A DNA stretch of 64,000 nucleotides from Proteles cristata cristata (taxonomy: Eukaryota > Chordata > Mammalia > Carnivora > Hyaenidae): assembly GCA_017311185.1 (NCBI GenBank), contig JAESUZ010003283.1, forward strand, positions 1 through 64,000, written 5' to 3'. Position 1 is the first letter of the stretch; each line of letters starts with the position of its first letter. Shown here piece by piece: positions 1 to 11,560 of this stretch. The notes beneath the pieces are model-generated. The model was not told the origin of the DNA, made no database searches, and saw only the letters and a list, made by a program, of their open reading frames with translations. A program made the position numbers and the translations under genes.

Positions 1-1305
1 ACTGATGGTTTTATCAAAACCCTGGAGATGGGATTATTACTGTTTGAACACTGAATCAGGTCAAATAAAGACAAATCCTATGAATGTCCCTTTTCTAGGG
101 AGCTGCTTGATGGGTCCAATAGTGACAATCTTCAGTGTATAATGCTTTGGGTTTAAAACAAAACCTTCTGCCCCCTACAGTGGCTGTCAGGATGCTAGTG
201 TTTACAACCACCAAGGTTGTAATGCTGCTCATTTTGAAGGTCACAATGTTGGAGAGGAAAGAGTTTAGGAATGGGACAAGTTAAAATGCCACCAAGCTTG
301 CTATACTTACCAATATTCAAATTCTTCTTCATAAAGAATAGCTCCTCAAATTGTTAAAACCTTTTGATTATTTGCAGAGGTCTGATAAAGTTGATTTTGA
401 CAATTTTCACAAGTGTTCTCTTTGCTTTTATAGAAGTGTGAATTTTTTAAGGTCCCTATTCCATCATTCTAGAATTGTTTCTCCTCATTTGTAAATTTCT
501 TTATCCTCTATTTAGGTACATTATAGATATATTAAAATTCACAAGAAATATTAATAATTTGATAAAATATTTTGTCTCACTTGGTTATATTCCTGTACTC
601 CCAGTCACTTAAGCCCAAGTCATTCAAAGTCAATCTACTTTACTTCAATTTACCTGTCATTTAAATACCTTGTTATGTATATCAATGCAGTTTTAACTGA
701 TCTTTGTATATTGAGTTCAGATGTTATGTTCCTAGATATCAAATATTTGTTTTAACTCATCATTCAAATGTTTCCCATTGTTACATATAATTGTGCTTCA
801 TATAAATATATAAATTTTAAAAACATTATTTTCAATTTGCTTAACAGAGACTAAGACAGCACATGGTTACTCACTTTCTTAAATTTCTATATATTTTACT
901 GATTATTTTTATTATACATATGAAAATGATGATAGACAATAAATGAAATTTGTTGAAACTTTATGTGTAGCTTCGTGTCTTTAATTTTGACTGCATAGGT
1001 TAATTTCAATATACTAGTTACATGCACACCAAGAGACTTAAGACCTCTGACAGCAATGCATACATATTGAAATTTATTTCCATGTCATTTTTATTTTTTA
1101 AGCATTCAAAATTATAGTAAAGAGAGTGAGATTGGGTGCTAGGAAGGAAGAAGCAAGTACATGTACTTCATATGTTGATTTTAAGGCAAATGTGGTTGTA
1201 AGAGCTTTTTTGGAGATTACCTTATAAACGTGAGTATTCTTTTATGTATTTTTTGTTTATAGAATATAATACCATTTTAAAGTGATCTGTACTCTATATG
1301 ATATT
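1..1305. other. Unassigned AT-rich DNA
   Basis: No gene, RNA or recognisable repeat body is visible in this stretch. All frames are closed at short intervals and composition is strongly AT-rich. Very old repeat scraps could be present but are beyond what can be recognised by eye. Confidence 0.6.
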
Positions 1306-1522
1306 TAAATTTTTTAATTTTTATGTATTTTTGAGAGAGATACACACACACAGAGTGTGAGTGGGGCAGAGGCAGAGAGAGAGGAAGACACATAACCCAA
1401 AGCAGGGTCCAGGTTCTGAGCTGTCAGCACAGAGCCCAACATGGGGTTTGAACTCATGAACTGTAAGAAAATGACCTGAGCCAAAGTTGGACACTTAGCC
1501 AACTGAGCCATCTAGGTGCCCC
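1306..1522 (-). mobile_element. Felid tRNA-derived SINE (older copy)
   Basis: Read on the minus strand it starts with a diverged head (GGGGCACCTAGATGGCTCAG), has the SINE body (CTGTGCTGACAGCTCAGA), a CT-rich stretch interrupted by a short GT run, and an AT-rich tail at the low-coordinate end. Many substitutions, including in the B-box region, mark it as old. No clear target duplication was found. Confidence 0.9.
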
Positions 1523-2162
1523 CACCCTATATATATTTTTTGAAATTTCTTTCTAAACCTTAGAGAACATGTATTTGTTTTCTCTTCTTTTGAAAACCTG
1601 CCATCCACTATTTGTACGCTTACTTCCACAATCTTCAGTACCTCTTAATGTGAACTATCTTGACACTTTAAATCTATTTTTTGTATATAATGTTGACTAG
1701 ATTGATAATTACTGCATGGCTTTTTAGATTCAAATAATTATCAATATAATATTGGAAGACAGTACTCTAAAAATTGGTTACCATTAACATTTATTAATCC
1801 ATATCAGTTAACTCTTTACTGTTTATTATGTTCCTTTTTATTCAGTATTTTTTATTATTAATTCATCTTTTCAACAAGGTTAGAACTGTCATTTGGGATA
1901 TAACTGTCATATGCAAATGTAGTGGTATACTCTATACTCTTAAATGTGTATGCCCAATGCAATTTATATTATTTGTTGCTGAGTTGAAAACATTGGATCA
2001 TTTCCAACTTATTATTCCTCAGATTAGATAGAATATATAGGAAAATGAATACATTTAATTTGAATAACATCAATATTATTGAAAACTTGACCAAACTGAA
2101 CTATAACTTTAACTTAGTAATAGAAAAATGGCATTATGTGTCAGGTGCAAGAAATTGCTGCT
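1523..2162. other. Unassigned DNA between a SINE and the RT fossil
   Basis: AT-rich sequence with no recognisable gene or repeat. A 67-codon open frame at 1828-2031 has low-complexity, hydrophobic composition and no family resemblance that I recognise. Confidence 0.5.
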
Positions 2163-2470
2163 CAGATTCACTCAGTGGTAATTGTTGATAAAACAGATGG
2201 TAATTTGAGATCTGCATGCATCCAAAGTTGCTGAATGAAAATATCCAAAGAGAATATTCTCATCTGCCAACTTAAACAGAAATAATGGGAGAAATGGCAG
2301 GCGTGAAGTGGTTCTCTAAATTGGATGCTACAGTCACATTCTGGCAAAAAGCCTTAGATAATGGAAGGCCAAGAATACACACTGTAAACACACTGTTCAG
2401 TCAGCATAGATTCTTGATCTGTCCATTTCATGTACACTGTTCAAAGGAACAGGTACACAAGATCTCCTAA
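2163..2470 (+). pseudogene. Ty3/gypsy-type reverse transcriptase fragment, broken
   Basis: Two frames together resemble the N-terminal half of a Ty3/gypsy (Metaviridae-type) reverse transcriptase. At 2166-2210 one frame reads IHSVVIVDKTDGNLR, like the motif-1 strand and the loop after it. From about 2213 the next frame continues with a DPK-LN-like stretch (HPKLLNENIQREY). After a TAA at 2273-2275 it continues as EMAGVKWFSKLDA (2294-2329), where the Asp of LDA is the motif-A catalytic position, and then as NTLFSQHRFLICPF (2387-2428), matching the conserved NTPFG-type region before the palm. It ends at TAA 2468-2470, before the second catalytic motif. So there is at least one frameshift (about 2207-2213), one internal stop, and loss of the rest of pol. 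Family assignment is by motif order and spacing only. L1, L2 and vertebrate retroviral RTs have different residues here. No LTR or tail was seen nearby. Confidence 0.7.
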
Positions 2471-3129
2471 TAAAGAGCAAAAGAAATTTCTAAGGCATTG
2501 ATGAATAAACATAAAATGATTAAAAACATTACTGTTTTTAATACGGTTTTGAAATCAATCAATCTGATAGACAGAAATGTTCCCCATGAAAACCAGTAAA
2601 GTCATTTTCAAAGGAATAGAAGTAATGGAATTGAAATTTTTTTAAATTAGATATTGAATTAAAATAAATAGGAAAATCAACAATGCTTGAAATTTGAAAA
2701 TCACACATACATGCACATGCATGCACACATGCCCATATAACTCTCACAAAGAAACATCAAAAAGTTTCTACACATTTTCTATGTATATGTACTATGAAAG
2801 GCTTTTTAATATTCAAGGTAAGTATTTTGGTTTCAGAGAGTACAGCATTTAGATATATAAATATTAACACAAAAAAGAAAATAAAATAGTTCATGTGCAA
2901 GGTTTGTTGAAACCACAGTGAATTCTTTTGTTGTTAATGTTGAATACTATTTTTGCAGACCTTCGAATTTTTTTATTTGAATAGAAATATAGCCAAGGTC
3001 AAAGTTTTAAAAAAATATTCAGAGACATATAAAACACTGTGAATAACAGAGTTTGACTTGATTCTACCAGTTAATCTAATCTTCTGCTTTGGTTGGAATA
3101 AGTCAATTACTTTCCTATGTGCTGGCATA
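2471..3129. other. Unassigned DNA
   Basis: AT-rich, with a short CA/TG-rich patch near 2700-2735 (alternating ACATGC units). I see no continuation of the reverse transcriptase downstream of 2470 and no other gene or repeat. Confidence 0.5.
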
Positions 3130-3213
3130 TATTTAACAAAATATATACAAGATTTACCTGAGGCAAACAAAGAAACAGAAAACCTCTGATGAATGAGGTC
3201 AGAGAACTAAATA

Positions 3214-5493
3214 GAGGCACCTACATGGCTTAGTCAGTTAAGTGTCCATCTTTGGCTCAGGTCATGATCTCACTATTCCTGGGTTCCAGACCTGTTTCGG
3301 GCTCTGTGCTGACAGCTCAGAGCCTGGAGTCTCCTTCAGATTCTGTGTCTTCTTCTCTCTTTGTCTCTCTCTTTCTCTCACTCAAAAACAAATAAGCATT
3401 AGGAATAAAAGGCATCAATATCAGCAAGGAGGAAGTCAAACTTCCACTCATCACAGACATCATAATACTCCAATTGGAAAACCCAAAGATTCCACCAAAA
3501 ACTGTTAGAACTGATCCACGAATTCAACAAAGTCACAGGATATATAATCAAAGCACAAAAATCGACGGCATTCCTATACACCAATAATGAAGCAACAGAA
3601 GGAGATACCAAGGAATTGATCTCTTTTACAACTGCATCAAAAACCATAAAATACCTAGAAATATACCTAACCAAAGAAGTGAAATATCTTTACACTGAAA
3701 ACTTCAGAAAGCTTATGAAAGAAATTAAAGAAGACACAAAGAAATGGAGAAATGTTCCATGCTCCTAGATTGGAAGAATATTGTTAAAATATCAATTTAT
3801 ATAATTTACACAAAGCAATCTACACATTCAATGCATTCCCAATCAAGTAGCAGTAGCATTCTTTACAGAGCTAGAACAAACACTCCTAAAATTTTTATGG
3901 AACCACAAGAGACTCCAAGTAGCCAAAGTAATCCTGAAAAAGAAAACCAAAGCTGGAGGCATCATAATTCTGGACTTCAAGATGTATTATAAAGCTGTAA
4001 TCATCAAGATAGTACAGTACTGCCATAAAAACAGACACTTAGACCAATGGAACAGAATAGAGAACCCAGAATTGGACCCACAAATGTATGGTCAACAAAT
4101 TTTTGACAAAGCAGGAAAGAATATCCAATGGAATAAAGACAGTCTCTTCAGCAAATGGTGTTGGGAAAACTGGACAGCGACATGCAGAAAAGTGAACTTG
4201 GATTACTTTGTTACACTATACACAAAAATAAACTCAAAATGGATGAAAGACCTAAATGTAAGACAGGAAGCATCAAAACCCTAGAGGAGAAAGCAGGTAA
4301 AAACCTCCTTCACATAGGCTCCAGCAACTTCTTACTCAACATATCTACAGAGGCAAGGGAAATAGAAGCAAAAATGAGCTATTGGAACCTCATCAAGATA
4401 AAAAGTTTCTGCACAGTGAAGGAACAAAAAAATCAACAAAACTAAAAGGCAACCAACAGAACAGGAGAAGAAATTTGCAAATGACATATCAGATAAAGGG
4501 TTAGTATCAAAAAATCTATAATGAACTTACCAAACTCAACACCCAAAAAACGATCCAGTTAATAAATGGGCAAAAGACATGAATAGACACTTTTCCAAAG
4601 AAGACATCCAGATGTCTAACAGACACATAAAGAAATGCTCAGCATCACTCATCATCAGGGAAATACAAATCAAAATCACAATGAGATATCACCTCATGCC
4701 AGTCACAATGGCTAAAATTAACAACTCAGGCAACAGCAGATGTTGGTGAGGATGCAGAGAAAGGATTTCTTTTGCACTGCTGGTTGGAATGTAAACTGGG
4801 CAGCTACTCTGGAAAACAGTATGGAGGTTCCTCAAAAAATTAAAAACAGAACTACTCTTTGACCCATCAATTGCACTACTAGGTGTATATCCAAGGGATA
4901 CAGGTGTGCTGTTTCGAAGGGACATATGAACCCTGATGTTTTAGCAGGATTATTGACAACAGCCAAAACAGGGAAAGAGCCCAAATGTCCATCGACAGAT
5001 CAATGAATAAAGAAGATGTGGTGTATAGGTACAATGGAGTATTACTCGGCAACCAAAAAGAATGAAATCTTGTCATTTGCAACAACATAGATGGAACTAG
5101 AGGTATTAGGCTAAATGAAAAAGGTCAATCAGAGAAAGACAAATATCATATGACCTCACTCATGAAAAATTTAACATACAAAGCAGGTGAACATAAGGGA
5201 AGGGAAGCAAAAATAATATAAAAGCAAGGATGGGGACAAAACATAAAAGACTCTTGAATACAAAGAACAAAGTGAGGGTTGCTGGAGGGGGTTTGGGTGT
5301 GCCTAAAAGGTAAGGGGCATTAAGGAAGACACTTGCTGGGATAAGCATTGGGTGTTGTACACAGGGGATGAATCACTGGAATCTACTCCTGGAAAGATTA
5401 TTGTACTATATGCTAACTAACTTGGATGTAAATTAAAAGTAAATAAGTAATTAATTTAAAAAATAAATAATAAGCATTTAAAAAATTTAAAAA
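3214..5493 (+). mobile_element. Felid SINE inserted in the old L1, itself split by an L1
   Basis: The SINE body is at 3214-3401: head GAGGCACCTACATGGCTTAG, a diverged B-box region, GCTCTGTGCTGACAGCTCAG, a CT-rich stretch and the start of its A-rich tail. The rest of the tail (AATAAGCATTTAAAAA...) is at 5469-5493. The whole unit is flanked by AGAACTAAATA at 3203-3213 and 5494-5504, the target duplication of the SINE in the old L1. The tail was later interrupted by the L1 at 3402-5468. Confidence 0.8.
3402..5468 (+). mobile_element. 5'-truncated carnivore L1 inserted in a SINE tail
   Basis: Begins inside ORF2 just before the reverse-transcriptase FADD box; compare 20811 onward, where the younger copy has the same text. 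It continues through the ORF2 C-terminal part (GCTGGTTGGAATGTAAACTG near 4780) and the 3'UTR (GGGTGTTGTACACAGG near 5350) to an A-rich end. ORF2 is broken by several stops and frameshifts. The longest open pieces, at 3982-4284 and 4155-4445, overlap in different frames. The flanking AATAAGCATT copies at 3391-3400 and 5469-5478 are read as its target duplication inside the SINE tail. Confidence 0.88.
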
Positions 5494-7214
5494 AGAACTA
5501 AATAAATGGAGAGCAATAATCCATGTTCCTGGATATGAAAACTCAGTATTGTCAAGATGTCAGTTCTTCCCAACCTGCTATACTGACTCAATGCAATCCT
5601 AATCAAAATATTAACAAGTTACTTTATGGAATCAATAAACTGATTCTAAAGTTTATATCAAGAAACAAAAGACCCAGAATAGCCAACATAATATTGAAAG
5701 AAAACAAATTGGATTACTGATAGTACCTAACTTCCAGACTTATCTGTAAAGTTATAATAACCAAAAGAATAAATGAATAGATCAATAAAACAGAATAGAG
5801 AGCCCAGAACAGACTCATATAAATATAGTCACTTGATTTTTGACAAAGTAGCAAAGGCAATACAATGGAGCAAAGAGATACATTTTAACAAATGATGCTG
5901 GAATACTTGGATATCCACATGCCAAAATAATTATTCCAAACACAGATCTTAGGTTCTTCATAAAAATTAACTGAAAATAAATCACAACACTTAAATGCAA
6001 AATGCAAAACTATAAAGCTCCTAGAAGATAACATAGGAGAATATCCAGTTGACTCATGTATGATGATGATGATTTTTAGATACAACATCAAAGGCATGAT
6101 CCATGAATGAAATGATTGAAAAACAGGACTTAAAATATAAAAAAAAAATCTGGTCTTTGAAAGACAATGTCAAGAGAATTAGCAAACAAATCAAAGACTG
6201 AAAGAAAATATTTGCCAAAGACATATCTGATAAAGTACTGTTATTCAAAATACGCAAAGCACTCTTTAAGCTCAACAACAATGAAACAACCCAATGAAAA
6301 ATGGGCCAAAGGTTTTTACAGCTCCCCTGGCCAAAGAAGATATGCAGATAGCAAATAAGCATATGAAAAGATGTTTTACATCATGTGTCATGAGGCAAAT
6401 ACAAATGAAAACAAAATAACAATGAAATGCCACAATATACCTATTCCCATGGCCAAAACTTGGAATATGACAACACTAAATGCTAGTAGGAATGTGAAGC
6501 AAAGGGAACTCTCCCTCACTGTTAGTGAAAATGCAAAGGGGGACACTAACTTTGGAGGATAATTTAGTGCCTTACTATAAAACTAAATATGCTCTTTCCA
6601 TATAATCCAGCAATCAAGCTCCTTAAAAGAGATAAAAACTGATGTCCACACAAAACTTGCCCAGGGATGTTTATAGTAGCTTTATTCATAACTGCCAAAA
6701 CTTGGAAGCCAAAAGATGTCTTTCAGTAGGTGAGTGGATAAACTTTGATACATTCAGACAATAGAGGATTACTGAGCACTGAAAAGTAATAAACTATCAA
6801 ACTATGAAAAGACATGAAGGAACTTAAATGCATCTTACTAAGTGAAACAAGCCAACATGAAAAAGCTACACATTGTATGTATGATTCCAACTATATGGCA
6901 TTCTGTAAAAGGCAAACCTGTTGAGACAGTAAAGAGTTCTGAAATCTCAGAGTTTTTCATTGGTTGTGGAGGACAAGATAAATAGGCTAGTAAAAAGATT
7001 TTAGGGTAATGAAAATACTCCATAATATACCAATATGATGGATACATGTCATTACATATATGTACAAACCCACAGAACGTATAACACCAAGAGTTAATCC
7101 TAATGTACAATATGGACTTTGGGTAATTATTATGTGTTAGTGTAGATTCATCAATTGTACCAAAGGTGAAAATAAAACTGCTATAAAAATATTCTTAATG
7201 AAAAAAGATATTGA

Positions 7215-8150
7215 CTGAAATAAAATTGGTACAAGTCACATGTCTAAAAAAGAACTATATCCCTAGTATAAAGAGAACTCTAAAAACACTCAACCATAAA
7301 AGGCAAATAATCCAATTAGAAAATGGGCAAATGACATGAACCAACATTTCACTGAAAAGGATATACAGACCACAAATATAAAAATGTTCAACATCTTTCA
7401 CCATTATGAAAACATAAACCATGATGTGATACTACTAAACGTCCATTAGAATATATAATTTTAGAAATTCTGACAGTTCCAAATACTGGTGAGAATTCAA
7501 AATGACTGTATCACACCTACATTACTGGTGTAAATGCAAAATTGATATAGCTTCTCTAGAAATTGACTTGGCAGTTTCTTTTAAGATTAAATATACACAT
7601 ATGGTAATACGCAGCATCTTTCTTGGCTATCTACCTTAGAGAAATAGAAATTTATTTTTTAAAAATCCTGCACATGAGTGATTATAAAAAATTCCATTCA
7701 TAATTGGCCCAAGCTGAAATAGTCGAAATACCCTTTAGTGGGTGAATAAATAAACTGTCAAAAATCCAGACAGTGGAATACTACTCAGAAAGTAAAAATG
7801 AACATATTATGCATGTACACAACAACTTAGTTGAATTTCAAGAGCATTATGTTGAGTGAGAGAAACCAACCTTTAAAAGGTTACGTTACATGACTCAATT
7901 TATGTGACATTTTCAAGAAGACAAATTTAAAGGGATGGAGAACAGATTAGTGATTGCCAGGAATTGGGAGTGGCAGAGGGTTTACCTGTAAGGGGTAGCA
8001 TGGAGAGTTTTGGGGGTGCTAAAACTGTTCCATGTCCTGATCATTAGGAGGGGCTTTATAAACTTACACATGTAACAAAGCTCATAGGACTGAATTTGTA
8101 AGAAAATTACTATATTAAAATATTTCTAAGCGATCATAGAATTCATCTAT
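7215..8150 (+). mobile_element. Old L1, ORF2 C-terminal end and 3'UTR
   Basis: A second, more diverged L1 follows directly. It has the 'gcaaataatccaattagaaaatgggcaaa' region of ORF2 near 7300, the 'gtggaatactactcagaa' region near 7770 and a 3'UTR with 'gccaggaattgggagtggcagagg' near 7960. It repeats ORF2 landmarks already seen at 6280-6780, so it is a separate copy and not a continuation. No open frame of note remains. Confidence 0.8.
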
Positions 8151-8231
8151 TTCAATCTTTTCATTCCATATAGGACAGATTAGGATCTGATAGTAAAAAT
8201 CAGTTGTCTAAAAAAATTATACAGTTATGTA

Positions 8232-8458
8232 GGGGTGCCTGGGTGGCTCAGTCGGTTAAGCATCCGACTTCAGCTCAGGTCATGATCTCGCAGTTTGTGG
8301 GTTCAAGCCCCGCATTGGGCTCTGTGCTGACAGCTAGCTCAGAACCTGGAGCCTGCTTCAGGTTCTGTGTCTCCCTCTCTCTCTGACCCTCCTCTGCTCA
8401 CACTGTCTTCTCTCTCTCTCATAAATTTAAAAATTTTTTTAAAAATAAAAAATGCTTT
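8232..8458 (+). mobile_element. Felid SINE with 20-bp target duplication
   Basis: Head GGGGTGCCTGGGTGGCTCAG, A box TGGCTCAGTCGG, B-box region GGGTTCAAGCCCC, CT-rich stretch and A-rich tail. The 20-base flanks at 8212-8231 and 8459-8478 differ by one base and begin with an A run, as expected for L1-endonuclease target sites. It carries a CTAG duplication (GACAGCTAGCTCAG) in the body. Confidence 0.96.
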
Positions 8459-8478
8459 AAAAATTATACAGTCATGTA

Positions 8479-9642
8479 AAAGTAAAAATGAGATTTCCCT
8501 TAGCATTCTGATTGAACACATAAACTAGAAGTATGAGGCTTCCTGATGCTGGATTAAATTATATTTTTCCAGCACTATATTACTTTAGGCAATAAAAAAC
8601 AGTGGTCAAGTCTCTATTAAATAATTATTTTAAAATGTTTGTTGTAAATGGTATGTCCTCTGATAATCTTTAAGTCTGAAAATAAAATTATCTTGGGTGA
8701 TATTTTTCTTGCTCTTTGGCAACTCAACTATCCCCTAAAACATATTACTAGATTTTTCCGCTTTGATCATATAGATGAGCAGCAAAAAAAGATGAGGCTT
8801 TCAATGAAGTTCTGATTGATCATAAATGCTGGAACAATCTAGGGAAAGTAGAAGAATGAGACCGTTGGAAATACCTCAACGTCTCTAGAATTTGCCAAAC
8901 ACTGAGCCAAAGATTCATGAGGGAAAAAATCATTTGCTTCCTGCTCATGATTTGAGTCATCTTCTGCTCACTCAGCCATTTCGAAGAAGGAATTGCAACA
9001 ACCAGAGCCACAGTGCAGTTGGAAGTCACAGTTTATCTTTGGGTGGTTAAAAATCAATTGTAGTAAAAAAAGAAACAAGGACAGATGGAAAGCACAGGCC
9101 TGGTCAAACAGCAACAACAAATACAGTTTTAAAATGTTGTTGTGAAGGAAAAAAAAAGTTACAAACCAAAGAAAAAGGACTAATAAAAAACATAAATAGA
9201 TGCAGAGAAAAGAAAAATAATTAAACAATTAAAATATTGAATTTTAACTCAATACTAAAGACCCTGGCAGTCCTCCAGGGAGGAGACAGAATAAGAAGAT
9301 ACTGTGCAGGTTCAGAAGAGCTGGATTTAGGAAAACATCAGATTTTAAAAGAGAGCAAAGCTGAACCACTTTATCAAGTTATTTTAATAGCCTAAAAGTA
9401 AATAACACTGCAAGCTAAATTAACCAGTTTAATTATACTATGAATGAGAGCAGCTTGGAGCTCTAACATGATTGTCCAATAATAGTCACACAAAATGGAA
9501 AATAAAAAATAACAATAGGAAGAGAATCTATTTTTCATTTGCAATTTTCAACATAGCACTTATTATCATTAACGTGTTCCCCCAAAGTTTAATCTACCTT
9601 CCTAGACAGATGAGCTTAGAGTTTAGTTTTTAAAATATTGAA
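8479..9642. other. Unassigned DNA, with a short coding-like patch on the minus strand
   Basis: No gene is identified. On the minus strand between about 9052 and 8868 one frame stays open for about 60 codons apart from one TGA. It gives an acidic stretch (AEDDSNHEQEANDFFPHES), which looks unlike random AT-rich sequence and could be an old pseudogene or DNA-transposon scrap. I cannot name a family. The remainder is AT-rich without recognisable repeats. Confidence 0.4.
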
Positions 9643-9765
9643 AGTAAGCTAGAATGTAAACTCCATGAGCACAGGTATATTTCTTCTGTTCACTGAAATA
9701 TCCCACTTATCCAAAACAGTGCCTGGCACATAATAGCTGTTTAAAAACTAGTTGATGGTAATATA
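9643..9765 (+). mobile_element. L2 LINE 3' end
   Basis: The order of motifs GTAAACTCCATGAGCACAGG, CAGTGCCTGGCACATAATAG and a closing GTTGATGG fits the very common 3' terminal part of mammalian L2 elements. It is short and diverged, consistent with the great age of L2. Confidence 0.75.
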
Positions 9766-10490
9766 TACTTGGTGAAAAATAGATGTTCTAGGGATGCGTT
9801 GTCCAGTAATGATGAATACTAGCTTAAATGATGTTTCTTTTTCTGGTAATATGTAACACTGAGTTCTGGTAATAAAAATTACTAATGGTAGATAAAATAT
9901 TTTTAAAATTCTGAAAATTATTTAGGAGCATCTAAAATAGTAAGCAATAGTAAGAAATTACTAAACCAACCTCTAGTTAAAGACAGAAACTTAGAGGAAT
10001 AAGCAGAACACTGCAGCTTTTTTTGTCTTGAAAGCATTTGCAACCCATGCTGATAAGATCTTAAACTAAATGATGACCAGAGGTACAAAAGACTGAAAAC
10101 ATTAAGGGAAAGGAATAGGAAACACTTCCTCCATTAAATTGGGACTCTAAAGGATTCTCATGTTAGGAAGAATTAGAAGTAAACTCATATTCAGTCATGT
10201 GGTAGGCCTACAGAGCTTATTAAAGGCATTGACTGACACACTAAAGAACTCCACTGAATCCCCAGCAAGGTGAAAGACAGAGAAAGGGAGAGAAGGAGGG
10301 AGGGAAGAAGGATAAAAAGGAGGAAGAACATAAGAACTTCTCACTCAGATACACCACAGAGAAACTGCAGAATAACAATGACAAACAGAAGATGCACATA
10401 TCAGCCAGAGAATATGGAAAAAATAATTTTCATGGAGTAACAGATGGACATTAACAAACTGATATAGTAATGGAAAAATAATACTATGTT
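9766..10490. other. Unassigned DNA with a purine-rich tract
   Basis: A purine-rich tract of about 60 bases (AGAAAGGGAGAGAAGGAGGG...) lies at 10272-10330. Sequence after it (10340-10440) might be old L1 ORF1-type text but is too weak to call. No gene is seen. Confidence 0.4.
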
Positions 10491-10499
10491 TTTATTATA

Positions 10500-10750
10500 T
10501 TTTTATTAAATTAGGGTGAATCTCAGATCTCAGGAATTCAAGATACACTTAATCTTACAAACCGATCAAAGAAAATCATCCCATTAACAAATTAAAGGAT
10601 AAAAAAAATTTTGATAAGTGCAGAGAAAAATATTTGGCAAAATATTTCTTGATTTTTCTGACAGAACATGGATGCTTCTTTTATAACCAGACTTTATATA
10701 TCTCAATAAGAATTTTGTTTCTCACAAAGTAACTGAAATAAAAGCAAATC
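10500..10750 (+). mobile_element. Old L1 ORF2 remnant
   Basis: The run 'cccattaacaaattaaaggataaaaa', followed by 'gataagtgcagagaaaaatatttggcaaaata', matches the order of the L1 reverse-transcriptase segment before and around its DAEKAFDK motif (compare 20520-20585). It is strongly degraded with no open frame. Confidence 0.5.
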
Positions 10751-10779
10751 CTTATATACTGTTTAACATGCACCTGCTC

Positions 10780-10960
10780 TTTCTTAGGCATTTTCAATAT
10801 ATTAATTAATCCTCTCCCCAGATATGAAATGAAAAACAAATAATTTAAGTATTTGCCATGCTTTACAGAGGTAAGTGGTAAAGCTTAGATGTGATATGTA
10901 CTCATCTTACATAAGAGATCTAGGATTTTACTTCCTAACTCATCATCTTAACCAATAAAT
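10780..10960 (+). mobile_element. Possible MIR SINE
   Basis: The pattern of a 'ttaattaatcctctcccca' core, then 'tttacagaggtaagtgg', 'aaagcttagatgtga' and 'cttcctaactcatcatcttaacca' follows the order of blocks in mammalian MIR elements. Identity is low. Confidence 0.45.
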
Positions 10961-11545
10961 GTGAGATATTAGTACTGACCTCTAGAATCATTTTAGAGGC
11001 TTAAATGAAATAATATTAGTAAATCATATACGTCACTCTATAACCAACAGAATAATCACTAAAATAGTAAGCGCTAAAAATAGAATTACTGGCCAATCTA
11101 TTGTAACCTGTTGGCTCCCTGATTCTCAGCATTTGTCTTCTAGTTGAAATTAAGGTTAATACATATAATATAATATATATACATGATATATAATTATAGA
11201 AGTAGATATCATTTTATGCTCAAATGGCTGACAATCATGGATCACAACAGTTATGTTTAAGTTTTAAAATAAATGTGTGTGCATTTTCCTATTCTGCTCA
11301 CATAATATTTTACATTGCTCCTTTGACATTCTTTGCTTTCTACTTCATATTTATAACTATATATCAAAATACCTGCTTTTTATTTTGGTGAAGTTTTAAG
11401 GCATTCAACATTCTAAAAGGGAGCTGAAGTGATACCTGATCAATCTCGAAAGTTCCTATGATTATAGAATAACTACCTACAAATAGTAATCATGATGTAT
11501 ACAAGGATTGAATAAAAACATGAGTCAGTCAAGATTAGCACATTG
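10961..11545. other. Unassigned DNA before the full-length L1
   Basis: AT-rich, with an AT-only patch near 11160-11205 (TATAATATAATATATATACAT). No gene or named repeat is seen. The sequence AGAAAACCACCCCAA at 11546-11560, just downstream, is the 5' copy of the L1 target duplication. Confidence 0.5.
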
Positions 11546-11560
11546 AGAAAACCACCCCAA

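Larger units (their letters stand above)
3130..7200 (+). mobile_element. Old L1, ORF2 3' part and 3'UTR, split by nested insertions
   Basis: The L1 text begins weakly near 3130 and runs to 3213, then resumes at 5494 and continues to about 7200. The join is seen because the 11 bases AGAACTAAATA at 3203-3213 recur at 5494-5504, and both sides fit the L1 ORF2 stretch before the TTCCATG-type motif. From 5521 on come the recognisable ORF2 landmarks (CAATGCAATCCTAATCAAAAT, the dispersed 'agcccagaacagactcatataaatatagtc' region near 5800, the 'gatgctggaatacttggat' region near 5890) and a 3'UTR ending near 7190. Every frame is heavily interrupted. It predates the SINE and the L1 inserted into it. Confidence 0.8.

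Noticed and set aside
3214..5493. SINE-L1 chimeric retrotransposon made in one event
   Set aside because: The L1 has its own duplication (AATAAGCATT) inside the SINE tail, so two successive insertions explain it better.
8232..8320. tRNA-like A and B boxes suggesting a tRNA gene
   Set aside because: These boxes belong to the SINE head; the same text recurs in every SINE copy and does not fold into a complete tRNA with a proper 3' end.
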